Shown here piece by piece: positions 19,161 through 29,058 of a stretch of DNA of 64,000 nucleotides. The position numbers were made by a program, and so were the translations under genes. The notes beneath the pieces were generated by a model. The model was not told the DNA's origin, did no database searches, and worked only from the letters and a program-made list of their open reading frames with translations. The stretch lies in contig WQYQ01000002.1 in the NCBI GenBank assembly GCA_009781175.1, positions 124,001 through 188,000 of the forward strand, in the 5' to 3' direction. The DNA comes from Betaproteobacteria bacterium. Lineage in GTDB: Bacteria; Pseudomonadota; Gammaproteobacteria; Burkholderiales; Rhodocyclaceae. Position 1 is the stretch's first letter, and each line of letters begins with the position of its first letter.

Positions 19161-19241
19161 GTCATTCTGCGCGGAGCGAAGCGCAGTCGCAGAATCCACT
19201 CGCGGAGGACAAATGGATTCTGCGACTTCGCGCAGAATGAC
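19161..19241. repeat. Imperfect palindromic repeat
   Basis: The right arm at 19214-19241 (TGGATTCTGCGACTTCGCGC and on to GAATGAC) is the inverse complement of the left arm at 19161-19198, apart from an 11-base insertion in the left arm. The arms are separated by about 15 bases. This type of CATTCTGCG/CGCAGAATG palindrome is widespread in proteobacterial intergenic DNA and would form a long hairpin in RNA, possibly ending the kdp transcript. Confidence 0.6.
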
Positions 19242-19262
19242 GGTGCGGAGGCGGGGAGGCTT

Positions 19263-19338
19263 GGAACCTATTCATAACCTTGTCGCGAGTGTAGCAACTG
19301 AGTACGACCGGGGCTCGCAGTAAGAGAACAGGTTCTGA
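19263..19338. repeat. Short inverted-repeat element, copy X
   Basis: The left end GGAACCTATTCATAACC (continuing TTGTCGCGAG) and the inverted right end GTTCAGAACCTGTTCTC (continuing TTACTGCGAG) are related inverted repeats of about 28 bases around a 20-base centre. The same end sequence bounds a longer element at 29059-29200 between dmpE and dmpC. It has no coding capacity and is best seen as a small non-autonomous inverted-repeat element. Confidence 0.5.
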
Positions 19339-19394
19339 ACGGCAGCGATAGCGCTACACTGCGGGGTTTATTACAGATTCATGTAAAACTGTCC

Positions 19395-20180
19395 GTGAGT
19401 GCTCATACCGACTCTCTTCTCGCCCGCCTCAAGCCGCTGCTCGGCCCTTGGGCGGCGCGCTTCGACGCCGACCTGCTCGAAACATGCGCTTCAACCAATA
19501 GCGAACTGCTGACACGGGCCGCGGCCGGCGCAGCTTCGGGCACCGTATTGTGGACGCTCGAACAAACCGCGGGCCGCGGCCGGCGCGGTCGTGGGTGGGT
19601 TTCGAACGGCCTGATGTTTTCGCTGCTGTGGCGCTTCGAATCGCCCACCGCGCTTTCCGGCTTATCACTCGCGGCGGGGCTCGCCGTGGCGCGGGCGCTC
19701 GACAAGCTTGGCGTTCCCAATGCGGAATTGAAATGGCCCAACGATATCTGGCTCGAAGGCCGCAAACTCAGCGGCTGCCTCGTCGAAATGAGCCAGAGCG
19801 GCGCACGCACTAGTGCCGTGATCGGCATCGGCCTGAACCTCGCAACACCGGCTTCCGACAAGGTGCACGATCAAGCCGCGACGGGCCTCGACACGGCCTT
19901 GCCGAATCCACCCGAGATGACGTTCGTGTTGGCCGAACTGCTCAAGCAGCTCGGCGAGGTTTTGTCCGAATTCGCCCTACGCGGCTTCGCGCCCTTTCAG
20001 GCCGACTGGAATGCGCGCAACGCGCTGCGCGGTGCCGCAGTGCGCGTGATCGACGGCGCCAGCGAAACGCAGGGCGTCTGCCTCGGCGTCGACGTCCAGG
20101 GCGCTTTGCTGCTCGAAAACGAGCGGCGCGTTCTGAGCATCGTCGGCGGCGATGTATCGCTGCGGAGCCTGCGCGCATGA
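19395..20180 (+). CDS. birA: Biotin-[acetyl-CoA carboxylase] ligase, short form
   Basis: Attaches biotin to the biotin carboxyl carrier protein. The 261 residues hold the catalytic core: CASTNSELL, the adenylate loop GRGRRGRGWVS, KWPNDIW with the catalytic Lys, KLSGCLVE and GIGLNL, then a small C-terminal SH3-like domain. The DNA-binding N-terminal domain of bifunctional BirA is absent, so this is probably only an enzyme and not the biotin repressor. The start is a GTG at 19395 with no clear ribosome site. It overlaps coaX by four bases (ATGA). Confidence 0.9.
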   Translation: MSAHTDSLLARLKPLLGPWAARFDADLLETCASTNSELLTRAAAGAASGTVLWTLEQTAGRGRRGRGWVSNGLMFSLLWRFESPTALSGLSLAAGLAVARALDKLGVPNAELKWPNDIWLEGRKLSGCLVEMSQSGARTSAVIGIGLNLATPASDKVHDQAATGLDTALPNPPEMTFVLAELLKQLGEVLSEFALRGFAPFQADWNARNALRGAAVRVIDGASETQGVCLGVDVQGALLLENERRVLSIVGGDVSLRSLRA

Positions 20181-20890
20181 AACTCTTAATCGATGCCGGC
20201 AACACACGCATCAAATACGGATGGCATGACGGGCGGGACTGGATCTGCCGCGAAGACATCTTGCACGATGCGCTCGACGTTTCCGATTTCACCCGCTTCG
20301 GCGAACCCGAGCAAATCGTCATCGCCCATGTCGCCTCCGAAACCGTGCGCGCCTGCCTGGAAGCGCAACTCGCCCCGTGGCGCGAACACACCGAGTGGCT
20401 GCGCGCATCGGCCACGCGCTGCGGTCTGCGCAATCTCTACGCGGAGCCGGAACGCCTGGGCCCCGACCGCTGGGCCGCCGCGATCGGCGCATGGTCGCGC
20501 GTACGCGGCGCGTGCGTCGTCGTCTGCGCCGGCACGGCTACGACGATCGACGCGGTCGACGCGGAAGGCCAGTTTCTCGGCGGGCTGATCGCGCCCGGCC
20601 ACGGCCTGATGCTGCGCTCCCTCGCTGGCGGCACGGCCGCCTTGCCGATGGCGCAAGGCGCCTGCGAACCATTCCCGCGCAATACGCATGACGCGATCGA
20701 AACCGGCATTCGCTATGCCTTGGCGGGCGCCGTCGAACGTTTTCGCGCGCAGCTTCCGAATGCAACGCCCGTAGTGCTTTCCGGCGGTTCGGCCGCAGCG
20801 CTCGCAGCGCTTATTGCGCCGCCGCGCATCGATTTCCCGAATCTCGTACTCGAAGGTCTGTTGCAGATCGCTTGCGCGGCGCAAGCTTGA
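20177..20890 (+). CDS. coaX: Type III pantothenate kinase
   Basis: Phosphorylates pantothenate, the first step of CoA synthesis; type III enzymes need a monovalent cation and are not inhibited by CoA. The 237-residue protein has the ASKHA-type motifs LLIDAGNTRIK (phosphate 1), GPDRWAAAIGA, VVCAGTATTIDAVD and VVLSGGSAAAL. Translational coupling to birA is the usual arrangement in this lineage. Confidence 0.92.
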   Translation: MKLLIDAGNTRIKYGWHDGRDWICREDILHDALDVSDFTRFGEPEQIVIAHVASETVRACLEAQLAPWREHTEWLRASATRCGLRNLYAEPERLGPDRWAAAIGAWSRVRGACVVVCAGTATTIDAVDAEGQFLGGLIAPGHGLMLRSLAGGTAALPMAQGACEPFPRNTHDAIETGIRYALAGAVERFRAQLPNATPVVLSGGSAAALAALIAPPRIDFPNLVLEGLLQIACAAQA

Positions 20891-20893
20891 TAA

Positions 20894-21841
20894 TCATTCA
20901 AATGCAAACGCGGGGGCGACGTGCATTCTGGCGACGGGCAAACGCCGTCTGTCCCACTGCTTGAGCGCCCAATCGAGCAAAACACGCGGGGACTCGCCGC
21001 GTGACGCTCCCGGCAGCGCTTGCCCAAGAAATACCAGCGCGGCCCGCAATAACTCACCCGAATTCGCCAGGGACGCGGCGCGCGCGAGCGTCTGTTTGGA
21101 AAGCTTTTCTCCCGCCGGATTCGTTGCGACGGGCAGATGGAGATAGCGCGGCTGCGGATAGCCGAGCAAGCGCTGGAGAAAAATCTGGCGCGGCGTCGAA
21201 TCGAGCAAGTCCGCGCCGCGCACGATATCCGTCACGCCTTGCTCCGCATCGTCGACCACCACGGCGAGCTGATAGGCGAATACGCCATCACCGCGTAGCA
21301 GGACGAAATCGCCGACGTCGCGTTCGACGTCCTCGCACACCCGGCCCTGTAACGCATCGTCGAAACACACTTCACCGGGCTCGCTGCGTACGCGCCACGC
21401 GCGCACCACACGACCCGGCGCGAGGCCGTTGCGGCAGGAGCCGGGATAGCGGCGCGAGCCGTCGCGCGCGAGCTGCGAATCTCCGATCTCGCGCCGCGAA
21501 CAGGCGCAAGGGAAAATGCGGCCGGCCTGGTCGAGCGCATCGAACGCCACCCGGTAACGGCTGCCGCGACGGCTTTGCCAGACCGGCTCGGCGTCCCACT
21601 CCAGCCCGAGACGCCCGAGATCTCGCAAAATTTGTTCTGCCGCCCCGGGAACTACACGCGGCGTATCGACATCTTCAATTCGCACGAGCCAGCGGCCGCC
21701 CACCGCCCGGGCATCGAGCCAGCTACCGAGCGCGGCGACAACCGAGCCGAAATGCAGCGGCCCCGTCGGCGAAGGCGCAAACCGGCCGACATAGTGCGGA
21801 AAGGCCACGCATCGATTCAAATTCGCGGAAACTTGCGCCAT
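20894..21841 (-). CDS. gluQ: Glutamyl-Q tRNA(Asp) synthetase
   Basis: A truncated relative of glutamyl-tRNA synthetase that glutamylates the queuosine base of tRNA(Asp). The 315-residue protein has the HIGH-like motif PSPTGPLHFGS, the zinc-binding set CAC near residue 115 with YPGSC downstream, and the KMSKS equivalent EKLSKQT; it lacks the anticodon-binding domain, which separates it from GltX. It converges on coaX with only three bases between stops, so there is little room for separate terminators. Confidence 0.9.
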   Translation of the reverse strand: MAQVSANLNRCVAFPHYVGRFAPSPTGPLHFGSVVAALGSWLDARAVGGRWLVRIEDVDTPRVVPGAAEQILRDLGRLGLEWDAEPVWQSRRGSRYRVAFDALDQAGRIFPCACSRREIGDSQLARDGSRRYPGSCRNGLAPGRVVRAWRVRSEPGEVCFDDALQGRVCEDVERDVGDFVLLRGDGVFAYQLAVVVDDAEQGVTDIVRGADLLDSTPRQIFLQRLLGYPQPRYLHLPVATNPAGEKLSKQTLARAASLANSGELLRAALVFLGQALPGASRGESPRVLLDWALKQWDRRRLPVARMHVAPAFAFE

Positions 21842-21884
21842 ACGCTTGAAATTCTGGACAGTCGGCAGGAGTGTACCAACAGCT

Positions 21885-23813
21885 ATGCCTACTACAGCCG
21901 AAACCTTAACTCACCCCGATTTCGTTCCACAACGACGCGTACTGCTCGCGCGCATCGCGCTGCTCGGCCGGGGCTGCCGCTCGGCGGGCTTCGCTGGCGT
22001 TTTGGGCGTGCTGATCACCGCGCTCGGACTTGCCCTTTTCAAATCGCCCGGCTTCACGCTGGGCTGGTGCGCGATCATGCTGCCGCTCACGTTATCGAAC
22101 TTCTGGTTCCAGAAACGCATGGAAGCGCCGGCTTTGAGCCCCAACCAAGCCGATACATTGGAATGGCTGCATGCACTGCGCTCCGCCTTTTCCGGCGTCG
22201 GCTGGGGCAGCATTGCCACGGCGATCCATCCGGACGGGGAACAATCGTTACAGGTGCTTTTCGCGTTGCTCGTCATGGCCATCGCCACCGCCAATGTCGC
22301 CGTGCTCGCAGCCAGCCGGAAATCGTTCCTGGCCTTTCTTTTTCCCGCGCTCGGCCCGCCCGCGACGCATTTCATCATCGCCCCGCTCGCAGCGCTTCCG
22401 CTCACCGGCTGGGGCATCGTGCTGTTCATGCTGATCCTGCTCGCCCAGCATGATTCCCTGCATCGCACCCTGCTCGATACCCTGCAGCGGCAGATGGAAA
22501 GCGACGCGACGGCGCAGGAACAGCAAGTCATCTTCGACACATCGGCCGAAGCGATCCTATTTGTCAAAGAGGACTACATCCTTAAATGCAACCGGCGCTT
22601 TGCCGAGTTGATGCAAGTCTCCGAGTGGGAGGCGGCCGGCAGTCCGATGTGGATCTGGCATGCCGACGTGGCGACGTGGAAGCGCCACGCCGAAGCCGCG
22701 CAAGCGGCGAGCAAGGAAAATAAGCCTTATCGCTACGAAGCCCAATTACGTCGTCGCAATGGCGAGACCTTTTGGGCGGAACTGACTGGGCGAGCCATCG
22801 ACCCCGCCGATCTCGCTGCGGGAATGGTCTGGGTCGGCGCCGACATCACCCATCGGCTGGCCGCCGCGGCGGCATTACGCGCCAGCGAAGAGCGTTTCCG
22901 CAAACTCATCGCGATGTCCTCCGATATCTACTGGGAATCCGACGCGGCGCTGTGCATCACACACGTTTCGGGCGCGCAGCTTAAATGGCTGCAAGCGATA
23001 ATGCGCAAAGCGATTGGCCAGCCCCCTTGGGAGGCCGCGACGATCGAAGGCGTCAGCGCAGAACAATGGGCGCATCACAGAAGCCAGTGCGAACGACAGG
23101 AAACGTTCCGCGATTTCGCTTTTCAATTGCGCGACGATATGCACGAGCGCCATTGGTTTTCGGCAAGTGGAACGCCGATGTTCGATGCGGAAGGAAAGTT
23201 CCTCGGCTATCACGGCATTTGCGTCGACATCAGCGAACAGCTTCGCAACGCCGAACGCTACCGGCATCTGGCCTATCACGATGCGCTGACCGGCCTGCCC
23301 AACCGGCGCCTACTTGCCGACCGGCTTGAGCAGGCAATCATACTGGCGCAGCGGCACGGCTCGCTGGTTGCGCTGATGCTGCTCGATCTGGACGACTTCA
23401 AAATCATCAACGACACCGACGGCCATTCGGTCGGCGACGCCGTGCTCGCCACGGTCGCGCATCGGCTGCGGCTGATCGTGCGCGGCAGCGACACGGTTGC
23501 GCGTCTTGGCGGAGACGAATTCGTCGTGTTGCTGCCCGAGGTCGACTCGCCCGCAGCCTGCTTGACGCTCGCCAATAAACTTATCGAAGCCGTGCATGAG
23601 CCGGTTTATTCGGATCAGCGCAGCTATCTGCTCGGCGTATCGATCGGCATCGCGCTCTTTCCGAGAGACGGAGAAACGGGGGAAGAATTGCTGCAACATG
23701 CGGATCGCGCCATGTATTACGCAAAATCCACGGGCGGCCGTCGTGCAGTCTTTACAACACAGGATGCGTACCCGACCGCAGCGGCCGATACACGAGCGCC
23801 ACTGGCCGACTAA
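21885..23813 (+). CDS. Membrane PAS-GGDEF diguanylate cyclase
   Basis: A 642-residue signalling protein. About six hydrophobic segments occupy the first 200 residues (for example [17 protein letters not shown] and [19 protein letters not shown]), forming a membrane sensor. Two PAS/PAC modules follow (about 215-340 and 345-460), then a GGDEF domain with intact RLGGDEF (GGDEF at residues 542-546), so cyclic-di-GMP synthesis is likely. No EAL domain is present. The ATG at 21885 is preferred to a TTG at 21846. It is directly upstream of a CZB chemoreceptor gene with 85 bases between. Confidence 0.85.
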   Translation: MPTTAETLTHPDFVPQRRVLLARIALLGRGCRSAGFAGVLGVLITALGLALFKSPGFTLGWCAIMLPLTLSNFWFQKRMEAPALSPNQADTLEWLHALRSAFSGVGWGSIATAIHPDGEQSLQVLFALLVMAIATANVAVLAASRKSFLAFLFPALGPPATHFIIAPLAALPLTGWGIVLFMLILLAQHDSLHRTLLDTLQRQMESDATAQEQQVIFDTSAEAILFVKEDYILKCNRRFAELMQVSEWEAAGSPMWIWHADVATWKRHAEAAQAASKENKPYRYEAQLRRRNGETFWAELTGRAIDPADLAAGMVWVGADITHRLAAAAALRASEERFRKLIAMSSDIYWESDAALCITHVSGAQLKWLQAIMRKAIGQPPWEAATIEGVSAEQWAHHRSQCERQETFRDFAFQLRDDMHERHWFSASGTPMFDAEGKFLGYHGICVDISEQLRNAERYRHLAYHDALTGLPNRRLLADRLEQAIILAQRHGSLVALMLLDLDDFKIINDTDGHSVGDAVLATVAHRLRLIVRGSDTVARLGGDEFVVLLPEVDSPAACLTLANKLIEAVHEPVYSDQRSYLLGVSIGIALFPRDGETGEELLQHADRAMYYAKSTGGRRAVFTTQDAYPTAAADTRAPLAD

Positions 23814-23898
23814 AATCAAAATGCTAGGTCCACAATTTCAGTTTTTCATTTTTATTCCGATAAACCTAAAAACCATCGGTTCCAAGGAAAGGAAAAAA

Positions 23899-25056
23899 AT
23901 GTTTCACTTGTTCAAACAGCATCAGACTCCAAGCATTCAGGCCAATGCATTTGAAGCGGAAATCTCTGCGCTCAAAGCCGAGCTCTCGAATGCCAAAACC
24001 GCGCAGCAGGCTGCCGAACGAGAAACCGAAACGACAAAAGCTCAACTGCATTTTTTCCAGGGCCTGAGCGCAAACCTGCAAACCTTCAGCCAATCGATCG
24101 GCGAATCCCAGAAAAGTCTGGCGATGCTGGCGCACAACATGGCGGAAGAGCGTGACGAGGCAGGCCATACGGCAGAGGTTTCAATTGAAAACGGGGCCTT
24201 GGTCGAGAAGATCTCGCAGAACCTCAACGAGCTCGCCTCGCAATCGAACGAAAAAGCCGATGCGATTCGAACCCTGTCCGAAAGAACTTCCGAAATCGGC
24301 GGTATCGTCAAACTGATTCGCGCCATCGCGGATCAGACCAACCTGCTCGCCCTCAACGCCGCCATTGAAGCCGCGCGCGCGGGAGAAAGCGGGCGCGGCT
24401 TCGCCGTGGTCGCCGACGAAGTACGCAAGCTCGCCGAACGCACCACCAGCGCCACGGGGGAAATCGAACGTCTGGTCGGCGCGATTCAGGCCGATACCCA
24501 CAATGCGAGCGAAGGCATTCTCTTCCTCGCCAATGCCGCGGCGGAAAACAGTCAGGCTGGCATGGAAGCCAAGCAATCGATGCACTCCCTCGAAGTGCGC
24601 GCACACGATATGCAAGAGGTGATTTCCGGTTCCGCGCTCCGCTCATTCGTGGAAGTTACAAAGATCGACCACCTGCTCTTCAAATTCGAGGTCTATCGCG
24701 TGGCAATGGGCTTGTCGGAAAAGGAAGAAAAAGACTTCGCCTCCCACATGCAGTGCCGGCTCGGCAAGTGGTATTACGAAGGAGAAGGCCATCAGTGCTA
24801 CGCACATCTTCCCGGCTTCAAGGAAGTCGAAGAGCCGCATAAGCGCGTGCATCGTCACGGCGCCGCCGCCGTGCATGCCGTTCTCCACGATCAACTCGAA
24901 ACAGCCTTGGCCGAAATCGAGCAAATGGAACGCGCAAGCCTCAGTGTGCTCAACTACCTGGAACAGATACAGAACTCCAGCACAACGCACACGGAACCCA
25001 AAGTTTCCGTGCCCGAGCAGGCCGCAAAGGCGCAGCAGCGGGCCGTTGCCGCGTAA
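23899..25056 (+). CDS. Soluble CZB-domain methyl-accepting chemotaxis protein
   Basis: A 385-residue chemoreceptor with no transmembrane segment. An N-terminal coiled coil ([19 protein letters not shown]) leads into a short MCP signalling domain with the invariant hairpin [18 protein letters not shown] near residue 150. The C-terminus (about 265-350) is a CZB zinc-binding domain, with the motif [12 protein letters not shown] and conserved His residues around it. CZB domains bind zinc and in known cases sense zinc or hypochlorous acid. The ATG has AAGGAAAGGA upstream. Proximity to the cyclase gene suggests a joint motility/biofilm response; no che genes lie nearby, so it must use a distant system. 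Confidence 0.87.
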   Translation: MFHLFKQHQTPSIQANAFEAEISALKAELSNAKTAQQAAERETETTKAQLHFFQGLSANLQTFSQSIGESQKSLAMLAHNMAEERDEAGHTAEVSIENGALVEKISQNLNELASQSNEKADAIRTLSERTSEIGGIVKLIRAIADQTNLLALNAAIEAARAGESGRGFAVVADEVRKLAERTTSATGEIERLVGAIQADTHNASEGILFLANAAAENSQAGMEAKQSMHSLEVRAHDMQEVISGSALRSFVEVTKIDHLLFKFEVYRVAMGLSEKEEKDFASHMQCRLGKWYYEGEGHQCYAHLPGFKEVEEPHKRVHRHGAAAVHAVLHDQLETALAEIEQMERASLSVLNYLEQIQNSSTTHTEPKVSVPEQAAKAQQRAVAA

Positions 25057-25076
25057 GCTCTAAATCTCCGCCCATC

Positions 25077-25116
25077 ACAAACACAGACACTTGAACGTGT
25101 CTGTGTTTGTTTGATT
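25077..25116 (+). terminator. Intrinsic terminator, likely bidirectional
   Basis: A 14-bp perfect stem ACAAACACAGACAC / GTGTCTGTGTTTGT with a 6-base loop, followed by TTGATTT, separates the chemoreceptor gene from the convergent dmpI gene. Because the stem itself ends in an A/T-rich segment it may act in both directions. Confidence 0.8.
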
Positions 25117-25308
25117 TCAGCGCCCTAAATCCTGCGCGGGCACACCGCCGATGCCCCAATGGGCGCTCGGGACTTCCTGAATCAAAACACGAATGCTTTG
25201 CTGCGGTGCCCCAACCGCTTCGACCAGCGCTTGCGTCACTTTTTCGATCACCGCGCGTTTCTGCTCCGGCGTGCGGCCTTCTATTAACTGAATGGTTGCG
25301 AATGGCAT
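25117..25308 (-). CDS. dmpI: 4-oxalocrotonate tautomerase (2-hydroxymuconate tautomerase)
   Basis: Converts the enol 2-hydroxymuconate to 4-oxalocrotonate in the dehydrogenase branch of catechol meta cleavage. The 63-residue chain begins MPFATIQLIEGR; after Met removal Pro1 is the catalytic base, and Arg residues near 11 and 39 fit the family. The start at 25308 is chosen so that Pro follows Met; an in-frame ATG three codons earlier would destroy this. It is the last gene of the minus-strand island, 137 bases after dmpH. Confidence 0.9.
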   Translation of the reverse strand: MPFATIQLIEGRTPEQKRAVIEKVTQALVEAVGAPQQSIRVLIQEVPSAHWGIGGVPAQDLGR

Positions 25309-25445
25309 AGCGATCACTCACTCCAAAAATAGCGATAGGTTTTATTCCGTTTCTATTTCAATCGAGTACGCGAAGGCGAAGCGCAGACAGTACTGTAGTA
25401 CGGCAAGCGAAGCCGACAAAGTAATCGGTTGAAAGAGAAATGGAA
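25309..25445. other. Unusual 137-base gap between dmpH and dmpI
   Basis: Genes of this operon are otherwise nearly contiguous. The gap contains an inverted repeat GTACT-GT-AGTAC near 25390-25402, embedded in a purine-rich GCGAAGGCGAAGCGC and GGCAAGCGAAGCC context, which looks like a small dispersed repeat. No open reading frame is supported. It would form an intercistronic hairpin in the mRNA. Confidence 0.45.
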
Positions 25446-26234
25446 TTACTCGAAACGCACCGAGACACTCCCCAGCCCTTGAGCCCTGAGCGTAATCGCA
25501 TCGCCCGGCCCGACCGCGACCGCTTCCGTGATCCCGCCCGAAAGGATCAGCGTCCCCGCCGGAATTTCCTCGCCGCGCGCGCCGAGCCGGTTGGCCAGCA
25601 TCGCAATCGCGGTGGCCGGATGGCCGAGCACCGCAGCACCCGCGCCGAAAGCGACCGGCTCGCCGTTTTTTTCAAGCACGACGCCAAGCGTGCGCAAATC
25701 GAGTTTCCTAGCGTCACCGATCGCGCCGCCGACGACGAAGCGGCTTGAGGAGCAGTTGTCGGCAATCACACTCTTCAAGTCGAATTTGAAATCGCGATAA
25801 CGGCTGTCGATGATCTCGATCGCGGGCAGCACGAAATCCGTTGCCGCGAGCACCGTGCCGACATGACAGCCCGGCCCCTTGAGCGGCGCCTTGGTCACGA
25901 ACGCGATTTCGGGTTCGACCTTGGGATGAATCAGTTCGGAACACTTGACCACACCGCCTTCCGGCACGCTGAAATAGTCGGCGAGGAAGCCGAAGACCGG
26001 CGTATCCACGCCCATCTGCTTCATCTTCGCATGCGAGGTTAGACCTGCCTTAAGGCCCACGACACGCGCGCCGCGGGCGAGCTTGCGTTGGAGGATCGCA
26101 TCCTGAATCGCATACGCATCGTCCCAATCCATATCGGGATGCGCGTCGGTGATTTTGGGCGTGTCCCTGGCCTCCAGCTCGCAGTTCTCGAGATGTTCAG
26201 CCAGCCGTGCAATGGTGTTTTTATCGAGTGCCAT
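25446..26234 (-). CDS. dmpH: 4-oxalocrotonate decarboxylase
   Basis: Decarboxylates 4-oxalocrotonate to 2-hydroxypenta-2,4-dienoate using a divalent metal. The 262-residue protein belongs to the fumarylacetoacetate-hydrolase/hydratase fold, with VGLKAGLTSHAKMKQMGV, the metal-binding EPEIAF and IEIIDSRYRDFKF, and the GAGAAVLGHPATAIAMLAN segment. It is clearly related to dmpE in this cluster; assignment as decarboxylase rests on its position after dmpG and on the MGVDTPVFG segment typical of DmpH. The decarboxylase and hydratase are known to work as a complex. Confidence 0.88.
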   Translation of the reverse strand: MALDKNTIARLAEHLENCELEARDTPKITDAHPDMDWDDAYAIQDAILQRKLARGARVVGLKAGLTSHAKMKQMGVDTPVFGFLADYFSVPEGGVVKCSELIHPKVEPEIAFVTKAPLKGPGCHVGTVLAATDFVLPAIEIIDSRYRDFKFDLKSVIADNCSSSRFVVGGAIGDARKLDLRTLGVVLEKNGEPVAFGAGAAVLGHPATAIAMLANRLGARGEEIPAGTLILSGGITEAVAVGPGDAITLRAQGLGSVSVRFE

Positions 26235-26246
26235 GCTGATGTTTCC

Positions 26247-27293
26247 TCAAACAGCCTGCGCGGGCGACAGGCCGCGTTCACGCGCCATCGTCAGCGCCGT
26301 ATCTTCGATCATGTCTTCCTGGCCGCCGACCATGCCGCGCCGCCCCAGCTCGACCAGCAGGTCGCGCGCGGGAATGCCGTACTTCTTCTCGGCGCGCTTG
26401 GCGAACAGCAGGAAGGAGCCATACACGCCCGCATAGCCCAGCGTGAGCGCATCGCGGTCGATGCGAATCGGAAAGTCCATGATCGGAACGACCAGATCCT
26501 CGGCCACATCCTGAATCCTCCAGACATCGACGCCGGTCGCGATGCCCATGCGCTCGCACACCGCGACGAGAACCTCCAGCGGCGTATTCCCCGCGCCCGC
26601 GCCGAGCCCCGCGGCAGCGGCGTCGATACGTGTCGCGCCGGCAGCAATCGCGGCAATCGAATTTGCGACGCCCATCGCGAGATTGTGGTGACCGTGGAAG
26701 CCAAGCTCGGTCTCGGGTTTGAGCGCCTGGCGCACGGCGCCGATGCGCGCCGTCACGTCGTCGGGCAGCATATAGCCTGCGGAGTCGGTGATGTAGATGC
26801 AGTTGGCGCCATAGCCTTCCATCAGCAGCGCTTGTTTGACCAGGCCCTCCGGGCTGTTCATGTGGCTCATCATGAGGAAGCCGACCGTATCCATGCCGAG
26901 CTTGCGTGCGAGGCCGATATGCTGCTCGGAGACGTCGGCCTCGGTGCAATGCGTGGCGACCCGGATCGTGCTGACGCCCAGATCGTGCGCCATTTTCAAA
27001 TTGTCGACCGTGCCGATTCCCGGCAGCAGCAGCGCGGACACTTTCGCGCGCTGCATCAGCGGAATCACGGCGGAGAGATATTCCTCGTCGCTGTGCGCGG
27101 GGAAGCCGTAGTTGACCGAGCTGCCGCCCAGGCCGTCGCCGTGCGTGACTTCGATCAAGGGTACGCCGGCCGCATCGAGCCCCTGGGCGATCGAGGTCAT
27201 CTGCTCCAGGCTCATCAAATGCCGTTTCGGATGCATGCCGTCGCGCAAGGTCATATCGTGCAAAGTGATGTGCTTGCCGTGCAAATTCGTCAT
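26247..27293 (-). CDS. dmpG: 4-hydroxy-2-oxovalerate aldolase
   Basis: Splits 4-hydroxy-2-oxovalerate into pyruvate and acetaldehyde. The 348-residue TIM-barrel protein begins with [17 protein letters not shown], the metal/substrate-binding segment, and has [18 protein letters not shown] and [17 protein letters not shown]. In this family acetaldehyde is channelled to the partner dehydrogenase encoded just upstream (dmpF), with which it forms a stable complex. Twelve bases separate it from dmpH. Confidence 0.94.
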   Translation of the reverse strand: MTNLHGKHITLHDMTLRDGMHPKRHLMSLEQMTSIAQGLDAAGVPLIEVTHGDGLGGSSVNYGFPAHSDEEYLSAVIPLMQRAKVSALLLPGIGTVDNLKMAHDLGVSTIRVATHCTEADVSEQHIGLARKLGMDTVGFLMMSHMNSPEGLVKQALLMEGYGANCIYITDSAGYMLPDDVTARIGAVRQALKPETELGFHGHHNLAMGVANSIAAIAAGATRIDAAAAGLGAGAGNTPLEVLVAVCERMGIATGVDVWRIQDVAEDLVVPIMDFPIRIDRDALTLGYAGVYGSFLLFAKRAEKKYGIPARDLLVELGRRGMVGGQEDMIEDTALTMARERGLSPAQAV

Positions 27294-27304
27294 GATTATT
27301 CCTT

Positions 27305-28222
27305 TCAGGCCGCGGCGGTCGGTGCGAGGGTGAGACGCCCGGCGAGGATTTCCTCGGCGAACATTTCGGCGGTGCGCGCGGCGGCGGCGGTCATGATGTC
27401 GAGATTACCGGCGTACTTGGGCAGGTAATCGCCGAGCCCTTCGACTTCCATAAATACGGAAACGCGATTGCCGTCGAACACCGGCCCGTTGACGAGTCTG
27501 TAACCCGGCACGTACTTCTGCACTTCGCGGATCATGGAGTAGATCGAATTGGTGATCTTGGCCCGGTCCGGCTCCGTCTCGGTCAGGCAATGCACCGTAT
27601 CGCGCATCATCAGCGGCGGCTCGGCCGGATTGATGATGATGATCGCCTTGCCCTTTTCCGCGCCGCCGACCCGCTCGATCGCGCCGGCCGTGGTGCGGGT
27701 GAATTCGTCGATGTTCTTGCGCGTGCCGGGGCCGGCCGAGCGGCTTGATACCGTCGCGACGATTTCGCCGTACTTGACCTTCTGCACCTGCGCTACCGCC
27801 GCCACCATCGGAATCGTCGCCTGCCCGCCGCAGGTGACCATGTTGACGTTCATCTCGCGACGGCCGACGTGATCCTTGAGGTTCACCGGCGGCACGCAGT
27901 AGGGGCCGATCGCGGCCGGCGTGAGGTCGATCATCAGCACGCCGAGCGCGTTGAGCTTGCGGCTGTTCTCGGCATGCACATAGGCGCTCGTGGCGTCGAA
28001 GGCGATCTGCACCCCGTCGGCCTGCACATGCGGCAACAGGCCATCGACACCTTCGGCCGTGGTCTTGATGCCCATTTCGCGCGCGCGCTTGAGCCCATCC
28101 GACTCCGGATCGATGCCGACCATCCAGACCGGCTCCAGTACCGGGCTACGCTGTAGTTTGGCGAGCAGATCGGTGCCGATGTTGCCGGGACCGATCAGCG
28201 CGCATTTGATTTTCTTACTCAT
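27305..28222 (-). CDS. dmpF: Acetaldehyde dehydrogenase (acylating)
   Basis: Oxidises acetaldehyde with NAD and CoA to acetyl-CoA, receiving it from DmpG. The 305-residue protein starts with a Rossmann motif [14 protein letters not shown] and has the catalytic cysteine segment [17 protein letters not shown]. The start at 28222 (MSKKIKC) has GGAGATTC upstream and is preferred over an in-frame ATG at 28240 that sits against the end of dmpE. Confidence 0.95.
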   Translation of the reverse strand: MSKKIKCALIGPGNIGTDLLAKLQRSPVLEPVWMVGIDPESDGLKRAREMGIKTTAEGVDGLLPHVQADGVQIAFDATSAYVHAENSRKLNALGVLMIDLTPAAIGPYCVPPVNLKDHVGRREMNVNMVTCGGQATIPMVAAVAQVQKVKYGEIVATVSSRSAGPGTRKNIDEFTRTTAGAIERVGGAEKGKAIIIINPAEPPLMMRDTVHCLTETEPDRAKITNSIYSMIREVQKYVPGYRLVNGPVFDGNRVSVFMEVEGLGDYLPKYAGNLDIMTAAAARTAEMFAEEILAGRLTLAPTAAA

Positions 28223-28241
28223 TGCCAGAATCTCCTGCAAA

Positions 28242-29024
28242 TCAAACGAAGCGGACCGAACAGCCGCCGATACCGCCGATGCTCACACGCAGGTTGTCGC
28301 CCGCTTTGACCGGCACCATCGCGGCCAGGGAGCCGGACAGAATCACTTCACCGGCGCGCAAGGGAATATCCAGACGGCCAAGCGTGTTCGCGAGCCAGGC
28401 CACGGCATTCGCGGGCCCGCCGAGCGCCGCCGCGCCCGCGCCGGTGGCGACGATTTCACCGTTCTTTTCGAGCACCATGCCGCAGGTATTGAGGTCGACA
28501 TCGCGCGGATCGACGAGACGCTCGCCCAGCACGAAAACCCCGCACGAGGCGTTGTCCGCAACCGTGTCCTGAATCTTGATCTTCCAATCGCGAATACGCG
28601 AATCGACGATCTCGAAACAGGTCATCACGCCTTGCGTGGCGGCGAGCACATCCGCCGCGGTGACACCGGGGCCGCACAGGTCTTTTTTCAGGACAAACGC
28701 GATTTCACCCTCAGCCTTCGGCTGGATCAGCGTATCCGCGGCAATCGCCTCGCCTTCGTTGTAAAGCATGCCGTCGAGCAGCATGCCGAAGTCGGGCTGA
28801 TACACGCTGAGCATATCCATCACCGCTTTCGCGGTGACGCCGATCTTCTTGCCGACGATGCGCTCACCGGCTTCAAGGCGGCACGCGATCATGCGCTGCT
28901 GAATGCGGTAGGCGTCTTCGATCGTGATTTCGGGATGGCGCTCGCTCAGCGGCGTCACCATCTCGCGCTTGAGCAATGCCTGGTAAAGCTCCAGACCAAG
29001 CTGGCTGATGCGTTCTTCGTTCAT
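28242..29024 (-). CDS. dmpE: 2-oxopent-4-enoate hydratase
   Basis: Adds water to 2-oxopent-4-enoate giving 4-hydroxy-2-oxovalerate. The 260-residue protein of the hydratase/decarboxylase fold has [16 protein letters not shown], the metal-site segments AEGEIAF and [13 protein letters not shown], and [18 protein letters not shown] paralogue of DmpH; the VYQPDFG segment after DMLSV is typical of the hydratase. A 176-base gap filled by a miniature repeat element separates it from dmpC upstream. Confidence 0.92.
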   Translation of the reverse strand: MNEERISQLGLELYQALLKREMVTPLSERHPEITIEDAYRIQQRMIACRLEAGERIVGKKIGVTAKAVMDMLSVYQPDFGMLLDGMLYNEGEAIAADTLIQPKAEGEIAFVLKKDLCGPGVTAADVLAATQGVMTCFEIVDSRIRDWKIKIQDTVADNASCGVFVLGERLVDPRDVDLNTCGMVLEKNGEIVATGAGAAALGGPANAVAWLANTLGRLDIPLRAGEVILSGSLAAMVPVKAGDNLRVSIGGIGGCSVRFV

Positions 29025-29058
29025 GAAAGCTCTCTCAATTCAGACGTGACGTTCATTT

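Larger units (their letters stand above)
19088..19394. repeat. Repeat-rich intergenic region between kdpE and birA (307 bases)
   Basis: No gene is supported here. Directly after the kdpE stop lies a fragment (AATCTGTCGCGAG near 19090) of the same terminal sequence that occurs in the miniature elements described at 19263-19338 and 29059-29200. A second, unrelated palindrome fills 19161-19241. The segment ends just before the GTG start of birA, so the birA promoter probably lies in 19330-19390. Confidence 0.55.

Noticed and set aside
26088-27428. 446-codon plus-strand frame opposite dmpH and dmpG
   Set aside because: Crosses two real minus-strand genes and has no motif.
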